This document shows, piece after piece, positions 57,501 to 64,000 of a stretch of 64,000 nt of DNA. Source of the stretch: Oscillospiraceae bacterium. GTDB taxonomy: Bacteria > Bacillota > Clostridia > Oscillospirales > Ruminococcaceae. How positions within the stretch are numbered: the first letter of the stretch is position 1; each line of letters starts with the position of its first letter. The stretch is from positions 1 to 64,000 of the forward strand of contig WRKM01000004.1 in assembly GCA_009778065.1 (NCBI GenBank), in the 5' to 3' direction. A program made the translations under genes and the position numbers. The notes under the pieces are model-generated. The model had not been told where the DNA came from, ran no database searches, and was given only the letters and a program-made list of their open reading frames with translations.

Positions 57501-58145
57501 ATGAACTATAAAAAAGTATCATTGGAAAACTGGAAGCGCGGCGAAATTTTCAAGCATTTTATTGAAAATCTACGCTGTGTGATTAATATTACTGCTGATA
57601 TAAATGTGAGTAGTTTAAGAGGGTTCTGCAAGTCCGAAAATTATAGGTTTTATCCTACTTTTATTTATATTGTGACAAAGGTAATTAACAGTCGCGATGA
57701 ATTTAAAATGGGGTATGATGAAGACGGAGATTTAATTTTATGGGACGAGGTTTTTCCGTTGTATACAGTGTTCAATTCCGAGAGCGAAATGCTAACTCGT
57801 TTAGTCACTGCGTATTCGTCCGATTTTCAAACTTTTTACGGGCAAATTATTGATGACATGGAAAAACAAAAAAGCAATTGCGATATTCAATTTCCTCAAA
57901 AAGAGCGAAATGTTTTTGACGTTTCGTGCTTGCCTTGGTTACATTATAAATCCTGTGACCTGCACGTTTTTGACAGCGGAACATACTTGGCACCTTTCGT
58001 AAGTTGGGGAAAATATGAGAAACAAAACGGTGAGTATAAAATGCCTCTTACCATGCAGATTCACCATGCAGTCGCCGATGGATTCCACATTTCGAGATTT
58101 TTTGAGGATGTGCAATTTCAAATTGAGTGTTTTAAAGGGGGGTAA
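57501..58145 (+). CDS. Chloramphenicol acetyltransferase-like enzyme
   Basis: 214 residues, the usual CAT length. The catalytic histidine motif is QIHHAVADGFHISRFF. PLYTVFNSES and DVSCLPWLHY match the CAT fold. It would acetylate chloramphenicol or a related alcohol with acetyl-CoA. It is divergent from the classic CatA/CatP sequences as I remember them, so resistance is plausible but not certain. Confidence 0.8.
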   Translation: MNYKKVSLENWKRGEIFKHFIENLRCVINITADINVSSLRGFCKSENYRFYPTFIYIVTKVINSRDEFKMGYDEDGDLILWDEVFPLYTVFNSESEMLTRLVTAYSSDFQTFYGQIIDDMEKQKSNCDIQFPQKERNVFDVSCLPWLHYKSCDLHVFDSGTYLAPFVSWGKYEKQNGEYKMPLTMQIHHAVADGFHISRFFEDVQFQIECFKGG

Positions 58146-58190
58146 GTTTGAAAGAACCGGTGCAAATCGGGGAAACCGAAACTTTCAAAC
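58146..58190. repeat. Inverted repeat GTTTGAAAG/CTTTCAAAC
   Basis: Perfect 9-bp arms (58146-58154 and 58182-58190) with an inner CGGT/ACCG pairing could form a long stem-loop directly after the CAT-like gene. There is no T tract. The same DNA also reads as a short coding stretch, so its role is open. Confidence 0.45.
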
Positions 58191-58223
58191 AGCACATTCG
58201 TGAAGAAAGGACATGCTAAAAAT

Positions 58224-58351
58224 ATGAAATTTAAATCAAAAGTTGACTGGTGGATGCACATTTGTTTGGTGCGGCTTATATTTCGCCGCAAAATAAACAA
58301 GAATTTTTACGATTGCTACAAGAAAAATTATTAGAAAAGGAACGATTCTAA
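58224..58351 (+). pseudogene. PH-like membrane protein remnant, middle deleted
   Basis: The start MKFKSKVDWWMHI is nearly identical to the N-terminus of the gene at 47.42 kb. After 13 codons it joins, in another frame, AYISPQNKQEFLRLLQEK, which matches the end of that PH domain, followed by a stop. The deleted part is about 100 codons. The stop position supports the idea that the family normally ends here and that the 47.4 kb gene is fused. Confidence 0.7.
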
Positions 58352-58355
58352 CTCT

Positions 58356-58721
58356 ATGAACCGACAAGAACTAATTAACCACTGCCTGACATTCCCCGCC
58401 GCCTACGAGGACTACCCATTCGACAACGACTCCGCACATTCCGATGACGGAAAGTGGTTGCTCATGCGGCACAGGGCGAACAGAAAAGGTTTTGCTCACA
58501 TTTATGAGCGAAACGGTAAGTTGTGCATAAATCTAAAATGTGAACCGCTTGAAGCCGATTTTCTGCGGAAAGCGTTCAAGGACGTAACTCCGGGTTGGCA
58601 CATGAATAAAACTCATTGGAACACGGTTTATTTGAACGGTGATGTTTCTGATGATGAGTTGAAACGACAGATTGAGATGAGTTACGAACTCGTGAAACCG
58701 AAAGCGAGGAAACAAAAATGA
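58356..58721 (+). CDS. MmcQ/YjbR family protein
   Basis: 121 residues, full length. QELINHCLTFPAAYEDYPF, FAHIYERNGKLCINLKCEP and TPGWHMNKTHWNTVYLNG are the family segments (a CyaY-like DNA-binding fold has been described for YjbR). Function unclear. It is the only intact one of three copies in the island. The stop overlaps a methyltransferase start remnant. Confidence 0.85.
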   Translation: MNRQELINHCLTFPAAYEDYPFDNDSAHSDDGKWLLMRHRANRKGFAHIYERNGKLCINLKCEPLEADFLRKAFKDVTPGWHMNKTHWNTVYLNGDVSDDELKRQIEMSYELVKPKARKQK

Positions 58722-58756
58722 TTAATTTAGACCATGTTGACAGCGGTAAGAAATGA
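58718..58756 (+). pseudogene. Start fragment of a methyltransferase gene
   Basis: Thirteen codons read MINLDHVDSGKK and stop. The sequence, including the upstream GAGGAAACAAAA, repeats the start of the intact methyltransferase at 60.78 kb. The arrangement MmcQ end followed by methyltransferase start is therefore present twice. Confidence 0.7.
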
Positions 58757-58770
58757 AAAATTATTTTTAA

Positions 58771-58807
58771 ATATGACATACTATTGTCATATATCCCGTG
58801 TTATGAT
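58771..58807 (+). promoter_or_regulatory. Palindrome-promoter module upstream of the flavin-fold gene
   Basis: A perfect palindrome ATATGACA-N6-TGTCATAT (58771-58792) is followed by TATGAT (58802-58807). The TGTCA half ends 12 bp before the -10 box. The same geometry occurs at 61.7 kb. The palindrome covers the -35 region, as an operator or activator site would. Confidence 0.55.
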
Positions 58808-58829
58808 GAGAAGAAAAAGGAGTCTTGAC

Positions 58830-59258
58830 ATGGAAAAATTCATTACGAAAGCAAGCGAAATTATCAAGGAAAGAACGGCATCAGGCGAATATAAAAATCA
58901 ATATTGCGTTCTCGCGCAGGAGGATTTGGACGGTTGCTTGACCGCCGCTGTTATCACACCGTCTAAGTCGGAAGGTATTAGGCAACTCACATTTTGCTCA
59001 GGCACCCTGAGCAATTGGGCGAAACGCGCCGAGCGTGACAACCGCGCCGCAGTCTGCTTTTCGTCCGAGGAGTACAGCATAACTTTAAGAGGAAAACTTG
59101 AAGTTTTAACCGATGATGCAAGTAAGCGGGAAAACTGGTATAGTGGCTTGGAAAACCACTTTTCAGGTGCAGACGACCCGAATTATTGCGTGTTACGGTT
59201 TACCACCGAGAAGTACAAGTTGTTTGTCGATTGGGAAGAAACAGAGGGGTGTTTGTAA
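58830..59258 (+). CDS. Pyridoxamine 5'-phosphate oxidase-fold protein
   Basis: 142 residues from the ATG at 58830 (AAAAAGGAG upstream). The split-barrel flavin-binding fold is suggested by LTAAVITPSKSEGIRQLTFCSG, NRAAVCFSSEEYSITLRGKLEVL and YCVLRFTTEKYKLFVDWE. Small stand-alone members bind FMN or F420; substrate unknown. A related gene lies at 62.1 kb. Confidence 0.78.
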   Translation: MEKFITKASEIIKERTASGEYKNQYCVLAQEDLDGCLTAAVITPSKSEGIRQLTFCSGTLSNWAKRAERDNRAAVCFSSEEYSITLRGKLEVLTDDASKRENWYSGLENHFSGADDPNYCVLRFTTEKYKLFVDWEETEGCL

Positions 59259-59261
59259 AAA

Positions 59262-59753
59262 ATGCAAAACGAGAAAAAAGCCTTAGTTATCATCGACATT
59301 CAAAACGACATCACTAAAAATTACAAAGAAATCATAGACAATATTAACAAGGCTGTCGATTGGGCGGTCGCTCAAAATATTCATGTCGTTTATATTCGGC
59401 ATGAGAATTTATCAGCAGGTACAAGGACTTTTAAACCCAATACCAAAGGGGTTGAATTGGTTTCGGATATGAAGATAGTGTCAGAAAATATTTTCACAAA
59501 ATCCAAAACAAACGCTTTAACAAGTGAGGAATTTGCGGACTTTATCGGTAAAAATGAAATCTGTGACTTCTATATAGCGGGAGCGGATGCTGTCGCTTGT
59601 GTTAAATCGACCTGCTACAACTTGCGTAAATCGGATTATGGCGTTACTGTTTTATCGGATTGTATTACGAGTTATGATAAGAGGAAAATTGACGAAATGT
59701 TGCGTTATTATGCAAGTAAGGGTTGCAAAATAGTTAGTGTTGATGTGCTGTGA
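59262..59753 (+). CDS. Isochorismatase-family cysteine hydrolase
   Basis: 163 residues. The catalytic triad positions are visible: Asp in LVIIDIQNDI, a central Lys, and Cys in GADAVACVKSTCYNLR. Family members hydrolyse amides or enol-ethers. Substrate unknown. Three bases after the previous gene. Confidence 0.85.
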   Translation: MQNEKKALVIIDIQNDITKNYKEIIDNINKAVDWAVAQNIHVVYIRHENLSAGTRTFKPNTKGVELVSDMKIVSENIFTKSKTNALTSEEFADFIGKNEICDFYIAGADAVACVKSTCYNLRKSDYGVTVLSDCITSYDKRKIDEMLRYYASKGCKIVSVDVL

Positions 59754-59779
59754 TTTCAGAAAGTATGTGAGGCGAAAAA

Positions 59780-60412
59780 ATGCCGATTGATTTCAAGAAA
59801 ACTCGCAAAGACCTCTACCAACCTAAAACCACTCCGGCTGTCATTGACGTGCCGGAGATGGTGTTCATTATGGTGGACGGCACGGGCAACCCGAATGTCA
59901 GTGAAGAATACAAATCTGCGTTAGAAATTCTTTACGGACTTTCGTACACGATTAAAATGAGCAACAAATCTGTTATGGAATATGTCGTACCGCCGCTTGA
60001 GGGGTTGTGGTGGCTGAATGACAGCTCTGAGGAGTGGTACAAGGATAAGGGCAAATACTGTTGGACTGCGATGATTCGGCAGCCGGATTTTATTACTACT
60101 GATATTTTTGAAGCGGCAAAGGCGAAACTTGACACGAAAAAGCCGCAACTTGACATATCTAAAGCGAGGCTCGAAAAGTTTACAGAGGGGCTTTGCGTTC
60201 AAGCAATGCACATAGGTTCGTATGACGATGAACCTCGCACAAACGCTGTAATCATGCAGTTTATCGCCGAAAATAACTATGTCAGCGACATAAGCGATAA
60301 CCGCCAGCCCGGCTCGGGTCGTCGGCATCATGAAATTTATCTGAACGACCCACGCAAAACCGCACCGGAGAAGCTGAAAACTATAATTCGTGTTCCGGTT
60401 AAAAATCAATGA
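59780..60412 (+). CDS. GyrI-like small-molecule-binding domain protein
   Basis: 210 residues. PEMVFIMVDGTGNPN and HEIYLNDPRKTAPEKLKTIIRVPV are typical of the stand-alone GyrI-like/SOUL-related family (COG4832). These bind or hydrolyse small aromatic molecules in some cases. Function here unknown. Confidence 0.8.
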   Translation: MPIDFKKTRKDLYQPKTTPAVIDVPEMVFIMVDGTGNPNVSEEYKSALEILYGLSYTIKMSNKSVMEYVVPPLEGLWWLNDSSEEWYKDKGKYCWTAMIRQPDFITTDIFEAAKAKLDTKKPQLDISKARLEKFTEGLCVQAMHIGSYDDEPRTNAVIMQFIAENNYVSDISDNRQPGSGRRHHEIYLNDPRKTAPEKLKTIIRVPVKNQ

Positions 60413-60428
60413 AAGGTATCACAAACAC

Positions 60429-60548
60429 ATGAAATATGAATGGCTCGAATCCCACGCTACGTCCAAAAAAGGCATGTACAAAGAGTAGAAACAGGGCGGT
60501 TTTACAGCAATTTAGAGCGGGTTAAGAGCGAGATTGAGAGGAGAATAT
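60429..60548 (+). pseudogene. Chimeric gene remnant
   Basis: The start MKYEWLESHATSKKG resembles the N-terminus of another MmcQ-type family. It then joins a segment that is identical over 26 bases to the 3' part of the flavin-fold gene at 62.49 kb (GRFYSN). The middle of the parent gene is absent. Exact end uncertain. Confidence 0.45.
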
Positions 60549-60552
60549 AAGT

Positions 60553-60741
60553 ATGAACTGCCCAAACGTAAAAGAATGTTGTTGCCCGAAAGTTGATTGT
60601 CCGAACTTTGGCAAATGCTGTAACTGTGTAGTCAAGCACCGTGAAACTGACAGTTTACCGTTTTGCTTGTTCAAAAACAATGACGGCGATAAAAGTGTGT
60701 CTGCGTATTATCGAAAACTAAAAGAAAGATTTGAGGTATGA
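60553..60741 (+). CDS. Cys-rich DUF6485-type small protein
   Basis: 62 residues with CPNVKECCCPKVDCPNFGKCC and LPFCLF. Same family as the protein at 55.5 kb but diverged. Probably metal-binding; role unknown. Ends RFEV with a stop overlapping the next reading frame, similar to other gene ends in this island. Confidence 0.7.
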   Translation: MNCPNVKECCCPKVDCPNFGKCCNCVVKHRETDSLPFCLFKNNDGDKSVSAYYRKLKERFEV

Positions 60742-60779
60742 CTTATGAAAAATTTGAAACCGAAAGTGAGGAAACAAAA

Positions 60780-61568
60780 GTGATTAATTTAGACCATGTT
60801 GATAGCGGTAAGAGTTGGGACTTTGGTAAAGTGTCGCATGATTATGCAAAGTACCGCGACATTTATAATGAGCGATTTTTCAAAACGATTCTCAAATACA
60901 ATATAGGAACCGAGGGACAGACTGTTCTCGATTTGGGAACCGGCAGCGGTGTTATTCCGCGGTATATGACGGCTTTAGTACCGAATACAAAGTGGATAGG
61001 CACGGACATTTCAGCAGAACAAATAGAAGCAGCAAAATTATTAACCGACAACCCGAATATTAGTTACCTTGTTTGCCCCGCAAATCAAATTCCGTTTGCT
61101 GAAAACACTTTCAATGCGGTTACTGCTTGTCAGTGTTTTTGGTACTTTCCTGTGGAAACCACTATTCCCGAAATATACCGTGTTTTGAAAAAAGGCGGAA
61201 GATTTGCAATCCTTTCGATGATTGGGCTACCGCGCGAAAGTGAGATTTTAGCGAAATCAGAGGAACTTGTTTTGAAGTATAACCCTAACTGGAACGGCAA
61301 CGATTTTGACAGAGTAAAGCCATGTCCGCCCGACTGGTTAGATGAGAAATTCGCTGTTGTCGATTTGCAGGAATACGTTGAAGATTTAGAATTTACTCGC
61401 GAAAGTTGGTGCGGTCGTATGAGAGCTTGCCGCGGTGTCGGCGCATCTTTGCCGCAGAATTTGATTGAGGAATACGACAAAGAACATTACGAGGCTTTAT
61501 GTAAAATTACCTCTGAAACTTTTACTATTCCGCATCAATGTATTTTTAAGATTTTTGAAAAAATATAA
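60780..61568 (+). CDS. SAM-dependent methyltransferase
   Basis: 262 residues from the GTG at 60780. The track start at 60738 translates what looks like an old MmcQ 3' end in a different frame, and the remnant at 58.72 kb starts at the same place with ATG. VLDLGTGSGVIPRYM is the SAM motif. NAVTACQCFWYFP and PEIYRVLKKGGRFAILS are motifs of class I small-molecule methyltransferases. Substrate unknown. Confidence 0.85.
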   Translation: MINLDHVDSGKSWDFGKVSHDYAKYRDIYNERFFKTILKYNIGTEGQTVLDLGTGSGVIPRYMTALVPNTKWIGTDISAEQIEAAKLLTDNPNISYLVCPANQIPFAENTFNAVTACQCFWYFPVETTIPEIYRVLKKGGRFAILSMIGLPRESEILAKSEELVLKYNPNWNGNDFDRVKPCPPDWLDEKFAVVDLQEYVEDLEFTRESWCGRMRACRGVGASLPQNLIEEYDKEHYEALCKITSETFTIPHQCIFKIFEKI

Positions 61569-61602
61569 ATCTAAATGTTTCAATGCAACCGCAAATCAAA
61601 AA

Positions 61603-61689
61603 TATCACATTATGTCATCAACAAGTTCCGCTTATGCAGGAATGAATTTCAAGGAAAAGATTTCTATGTGGCGAAAAGAATTAAAGTAG
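61603..61689 (+). pseudogene. 3' end fragment of a DNA-glycosylase gene
   Basis: This repeats the last ~87 bp of the glycosylase gene at 54.6 kb (YHIMSSTSSAYAGMNFKEK), with roughly one difference in eight bases and a stop at the same position. Nothing of the rest of the gene is present. Confidence 0.75.
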
Positions 61690-61704
61690 CAATACGTATA
61701 AACA

Positions 61705-61738
61705 TGACATACAGTTGTCAAGTTTATTATGGTATAAT
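61705..61738 (+). promoter_or_regulatory. Palindrome-promoter module upstream of the RidA gene
   Basis: TGACA-N6-TGTCA (61705-61720) is followed after 12 bp by TATAAT (61733-61738) and, 21 bp later, by the start codon. Same arrangement as at 58.77 kb. Confidence 0.55.
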
Positions 61739-61759
61739 GAGAAGAAAAGGAGTTTTACT

Positions 61760-62128
61760 ATGTCAAAAATTGCAAGACGCGATATAAACGAGGAGTGGGC
61801 GCACGCCGGTATTGTAGAAGCGGGAGGTTTTGTTTACACAAGCTATTGCGTAGGTAATCTCGGCGGAACAATCGAGGAACAAATTAACGGAGCATTTAAT
61901 CATTTAGAAGAGAGGTTAAGCAGTGTTGGATTGACCTTGGAATCGGTTGTAAAGTTAGATGCTTTATTCAAAAATATATGGGATATTCCGACAATGGAAA
62001 AAGTAATCAAAGAGAGATTTAACGGGAAATATCCTGCTCGAAAGTCAATTCAAACTGCGTTCGCACATGAAGACTTGTTGTTTCAAGTTGATGCTGTTGC
62101 ATTTAGGGGGGAAGAACATGATGCGTAA
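61760..62128 (+). CDS. RidA/YjgF family protein
   Basis: 122 residues from the ATG at 61760 (AAGGAG upstream). AGGFVYTSYCVGNLGG, ARKSIQTAFA and LFQVDAVAFRG match the RidA fold. Canonical RidA deaminates reactive enamines; the key Arg is present in the ARKS motif. It overlaps the next gene by 11 bases. Confidence 0.85.
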   Translation: MSKIARRDINEEWAHAGIVEAGGFVYTSYCVGNLGGTIEEQINGAFNHLEERLSSVGLTLESVVKLDALFKNIWDIPTMEKVIKERFNGKYPARKSIQTAFAHEDLLFQVDAVAFRGEEHDA

Positions 62129-62537
62129 TCCCGAACAAACAATCGGAAACTTAATCGACAAGCAGGGTGTGTCGTTCATCGGCTCTGTCGATTCGGACGG
62201 TTTCCCGAATATGAAAGCGATGTTACCGCCGCGAAAACGTGACGGAATCAAGGAATTTTGGTTCTCGACCAACACGTCGTCAATGCGTGTGTCGCAATAT
62301 CGCGAGAATCCGAAAGCCTGTATTTATTTCATGGACAAGCGATTTTTCCGCGGCGTAATGCTGAAAGGCAGGGCGGAAGTTTTGGAGGACAGCGAGTCTA
62401 AAGAGATGATTTGGCGCGAGGGCGACAAGATGTATTATTCCGCAGGAGTGACCGACCCCGATTACTGCGTGTTGAAGTTTACGGCAGAAACAGGGCGGTT
62501 TTACAGCAATTTCAAGAGCGAGGATTTTGAGGTATGA
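62118..62537 (+). CDS. Pyridoxamine 5'-phosphate oxidase-fold protein
   Basis: 139 residues from the ATG at 62118. VSFIGSVDSDGFPNMKAM, GIKEFWFSTNTSSMRV and NPKACIYFMDKRFFRGVML are the split-barrel flavin-binding segments of small general-stress-like proteins. Ends KSEDFEV; the last codons provide GAGG and the ATGA overlap for the next gene. Confidence 0.85.
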   Translation: MMRNPEQTIGNLIDKQGVSFIGSVDSDGFPNMKAMLPPRKRDGIKEFWFSTNTSSMRVSQYRENPKACIYFMDKRFFRGVMLKGRAEVLEDSESKEMIWREGDKMYYSAGVTDPDYCVLKFTAETGRFYSNFKSEDFEV

Positions 62538-63217
62538 ATAACACAGAGAAATTTTCCGGTAAAGGCGCGGTTTACGCACAGGCTCGTCCGAGTTATCCCC
62601 AAGCGGCGATTGATTACATTTGCAAATTCATCACCCCCGATTCCGTTGTCGCCGATATAGGCGCAGGGACAGGAAAATTCACGGAATTACTCGCCAAACG
62701 CAATTACAATATGTTTGCGGTTGAGCCTAATTCGGATATGCACGAACAACTTGAAATAACATTAAAACCCTTCCCGAATGTGAAAATAATCAACAGCACA
62801 GCGGAAGCGACAACGCTTCCCGACAACAGCGTTGACTTGATAACAGTCGCACAGGCGTTGCATTGGTTTGACCCCGACAAATTCCGTGCGGAATGTCGGA
62901 GAATCGGAAAAGAAAATGTGCGTGTAATCGCGATTTATAACCAAACGCCCGGCGGTAGCAGCGTGGGACACAGCAAATTATCAACAGATGTGTTTTTTGA
63001 AAATCCGACTATTCGTGAATTTCCGAACTCTGTATTCTATACGCGGGAAAAGTGGATTCAATACATGACTTCGCACTCCCACGACCCATTGCCGACAGAC
63101 CCGAATTATGAAACGCATATCGCCGAGGCAAACGCAATATTCGATAAAGAGAATGAAAACGGACTGCTTCGTAGAGATGTGATGACTAAAGTTTACAGCG
63201 AGGATTTTGAGGTATGA
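62534..63217 (+). CDS. Class I SAM-dependent methyltransferase
   Basis: 227 residues. ADIGAGTGKFTELLA is the SAM motif I, AVEPNSDM motif II, and LITVAQALHWFD motif IV-like. Typical of small-molecule methyltransferases of the UbiE/Tam type; substrate unknown. Ends YSEDFEV with the same 3' sequence as the previous gene. Confidence 0.88.
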   Translation: MNNTEKFSGKGAVYAQARPSYPQAAIDYICKFITPDSVVADIGAGTGKFTELLAKRNYNMFAVEPNSDMHEQLEITLKPFPNVKIINSTAEATTLPDNSVDLITVAQALHWFDPDKFRAECRRIGKENVRVIAIYNQTPGGSSVGHSKLSTDVFFENPTIREFPNSVFYTREKWIQYMTSHSHDPLPTDPNYETHIAEANAIFDKENENGLLRRDVMTKVYSEDFEV

Positions 63218-63717
63218 ATGTGATAATTAAACACGCCAACCGTGACGAAATATATGAAATCGCCGTCTTTTTAGACTCGTGTTGGAAGTCGGAATATCGC
63301 GGTATTATTGCAGACGATTATCTTGATTCAATGTCAAGTGATGAGCGATACAAAGCTTTGCTAAAACGCTTTGACGAGAACGCCTCGGACTTTCTGATTA
63401 TGAAGGAAAATGACTGTTTAATAGGAGCGGCTGTTTTTGGAAAATCGTTTATTGAGGGCTTTGAAAACGGCGGCGAAATTTCAGCGATTTATCTGCGTAA
63501 AGACTACATCGGTAAAGGTTACGGTCATAAATTGATTGCAGAAATTGAACAAAAACTCGCCGAAAAATGTTACCCGTATTTTATTCTTGATGTACTGAAA
63601 AATAACATACGCGCATTTGAATTTTATACTAAACATGGGTATGAAAATGTCGCAGAGCGTTCGTTTAAAATGGGTGAAAAAGATTATCCGATTGTTATAA
63701 TGCAAAAAATTATTTAA
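63214..63717 (+). CDS. GNAT N-acetyltransferase
   Basis: 167 residues. GGEISAIYLRKDYIGKGYGHKLIAEIE is the acetyl-CoA site and AFEFYTKHGYENV the C-terminal segment. Substrate unknown. Overlaps the methyltransferase by four bases. Confidence 0.88.
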   Translation: MNVIIKHANRDEIYEIAVFLDSCWKSEYRGIIADDYLDSMSSDERYKALLKRFDENASDFLIMKENDCLIGAAVFGKSFIEGFENGGEISAIYLRKDYIGKGYGHKLIAEIEQKLAEKCYPYFILDVLKNNIRAFEFYTKHGYENVAERSFKMGEKDYPIVIMQKII

Positions 63718-63731
63718 AGGAGCATTGCACC

Positions 63732-64000
63732 ATGACAAATTATACAATAATCACCACAACCTACCCCGATAAAATTGCGGCAAAACATACCGCAAAACTG
63801 CTCGTAGAGCAGAGATTGGCGGCGTGTGTTCAGCTTTTACCGATTGAAAGCATATACTCGTGGCAGGGTGAAATCTGTGATGAAAATGAAGTTATGCTAT
63901 TGATTAAATCGCGGGCTGATTTGTTTGACAAAATCGCCGTGCTTATTAAAGAAAATCACACTTATGAAGTGCCGGAAATTGTACAGATTCCGATTACGGG
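63732..64000 (+). CDS. cutA: Divalent-cation tolerance protein CutA, cut by the window edge
   Basis: About 89 residues are visible, and the ORF runs off the right end so it is absent from the track. KLLVEQRLAACVQLLPIESIYSWQGEI is the CutA1 signature, followed by TYEVPEIVQIPI near the usual C-terminus. A small trimeric protein of unclear role, linked to metal tolerance. AAAGGAG lies upstream of the ATG at 63732. Confidence 0.9.
   Translation, partial: MTNYTIITTTYPDKIAAKHTAKLLVEQRLAACVQLLPIESIYSWQGEICDENEVMLLIKSRADLFDKIAVLIKENHTYEVPEIVQIPIT

Noticed and set aside
58146-58190. attC-like recombination site
   Set aside because: The inverted repeat lacks the RYYYAAC/GTTRRRY core pattern.
47420-64000. 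Chromosomal integron with gene cassettes
   Set aside because: Gene content fits, but junctions are overlapping or a few bases long, there is no room for attC sites, and no integron integrase is present.

Overview
The window looks like a chromosomal segment of a low-to-mid GC, probably spore-forming member of the Clostridia (Firmicutes), plausibly an Oscillospirales-type gut or environmental lineage. The signs are Firmicutes-type RpoB/RpoC, a GlgC/GlgD pair, RemA, YugP, a PrkC/PrpC/RsgA cluster and a short SpoVM gene missed by the ORF track. Genus cannot be decided from the sequence alone.

Layout: (1) 1-2.7 kb is a decayed mobile/defence segment. It holds the C-terminal part of a type III restriction subunit, a two-repeat remnant resembling a type I-C CRISPR array, and a tyrosine integrase broken by a frameshift in an A8 run, next to a complete tRNA-Thr(GGT). 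A 5' half of a second Thr-type tRNA lies just beyond. (2) 3.1-15.6 kb is the core expression block rpoB-rpoC, rpsL-rpsG-fusA, tuf, with clear sigma-A promoters and a terminator after tuf. (3) 15.7-18.4 kb has an SCP2-domain gene, then mgtE behind a promoter, a short acidic/proline leader peptide with a strong RBS and an intrinsic terminator (a candidate Mg-sensing attenuator), then a small membrane protein and spoVM. (4) 18.4-30.5 kb is a minus-strand housekeeping run: remA-gmk-priA-def, then fmt-yugP-rsmB-rlmN-prpC-prkC-rsgA. (5) 30.6-34 kb is galM-PRT-like-tgt-mntP on the minus strand. (6) 34.1-39.3 kb is a PHP phosphoesterase and the glycogen genes glgB-glgC-glgD. (7) 39.3-47.3 kb is dinB with a palindromic operator, and a complete phosphate operon pstS-pstC-pstA-pstB-phoU-phoP-phoR behind three 11-bp-spaced Pho-box repeats. 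PstS appears circularly permuted.

(8) 47.4-64 kb is an accessory train of about 20 small genes, all on the plus strand, with overlapping or very short junctions: GNAT acetyltransferases, flavin oxidoreductase-fold proteins, MmcQ, a chloramphenicol-acetyltransferase-like enzyme, an immunity-like protein, methyltransferases, RidA, a hydrolase, CutA and others. Its striking property is decay by internal deletion. At least six genes keep their start and/or stop ends but lack the middle, and several intact genes have duplicated ends elsewhere in the island. In-frame fusions are also frequent, including a YgjP-type metallopeptidase fused to an SplB-like radical SAM domain.

Best candidates for new biology: the mgtE leader peptide/terminator unit, the metallopeptidase-radical SAM fusion, the internal-deletion remnant pattern with its repeated gene ends, the permuted PstS, and two matching palindrome-promoter modules in the accessory island.
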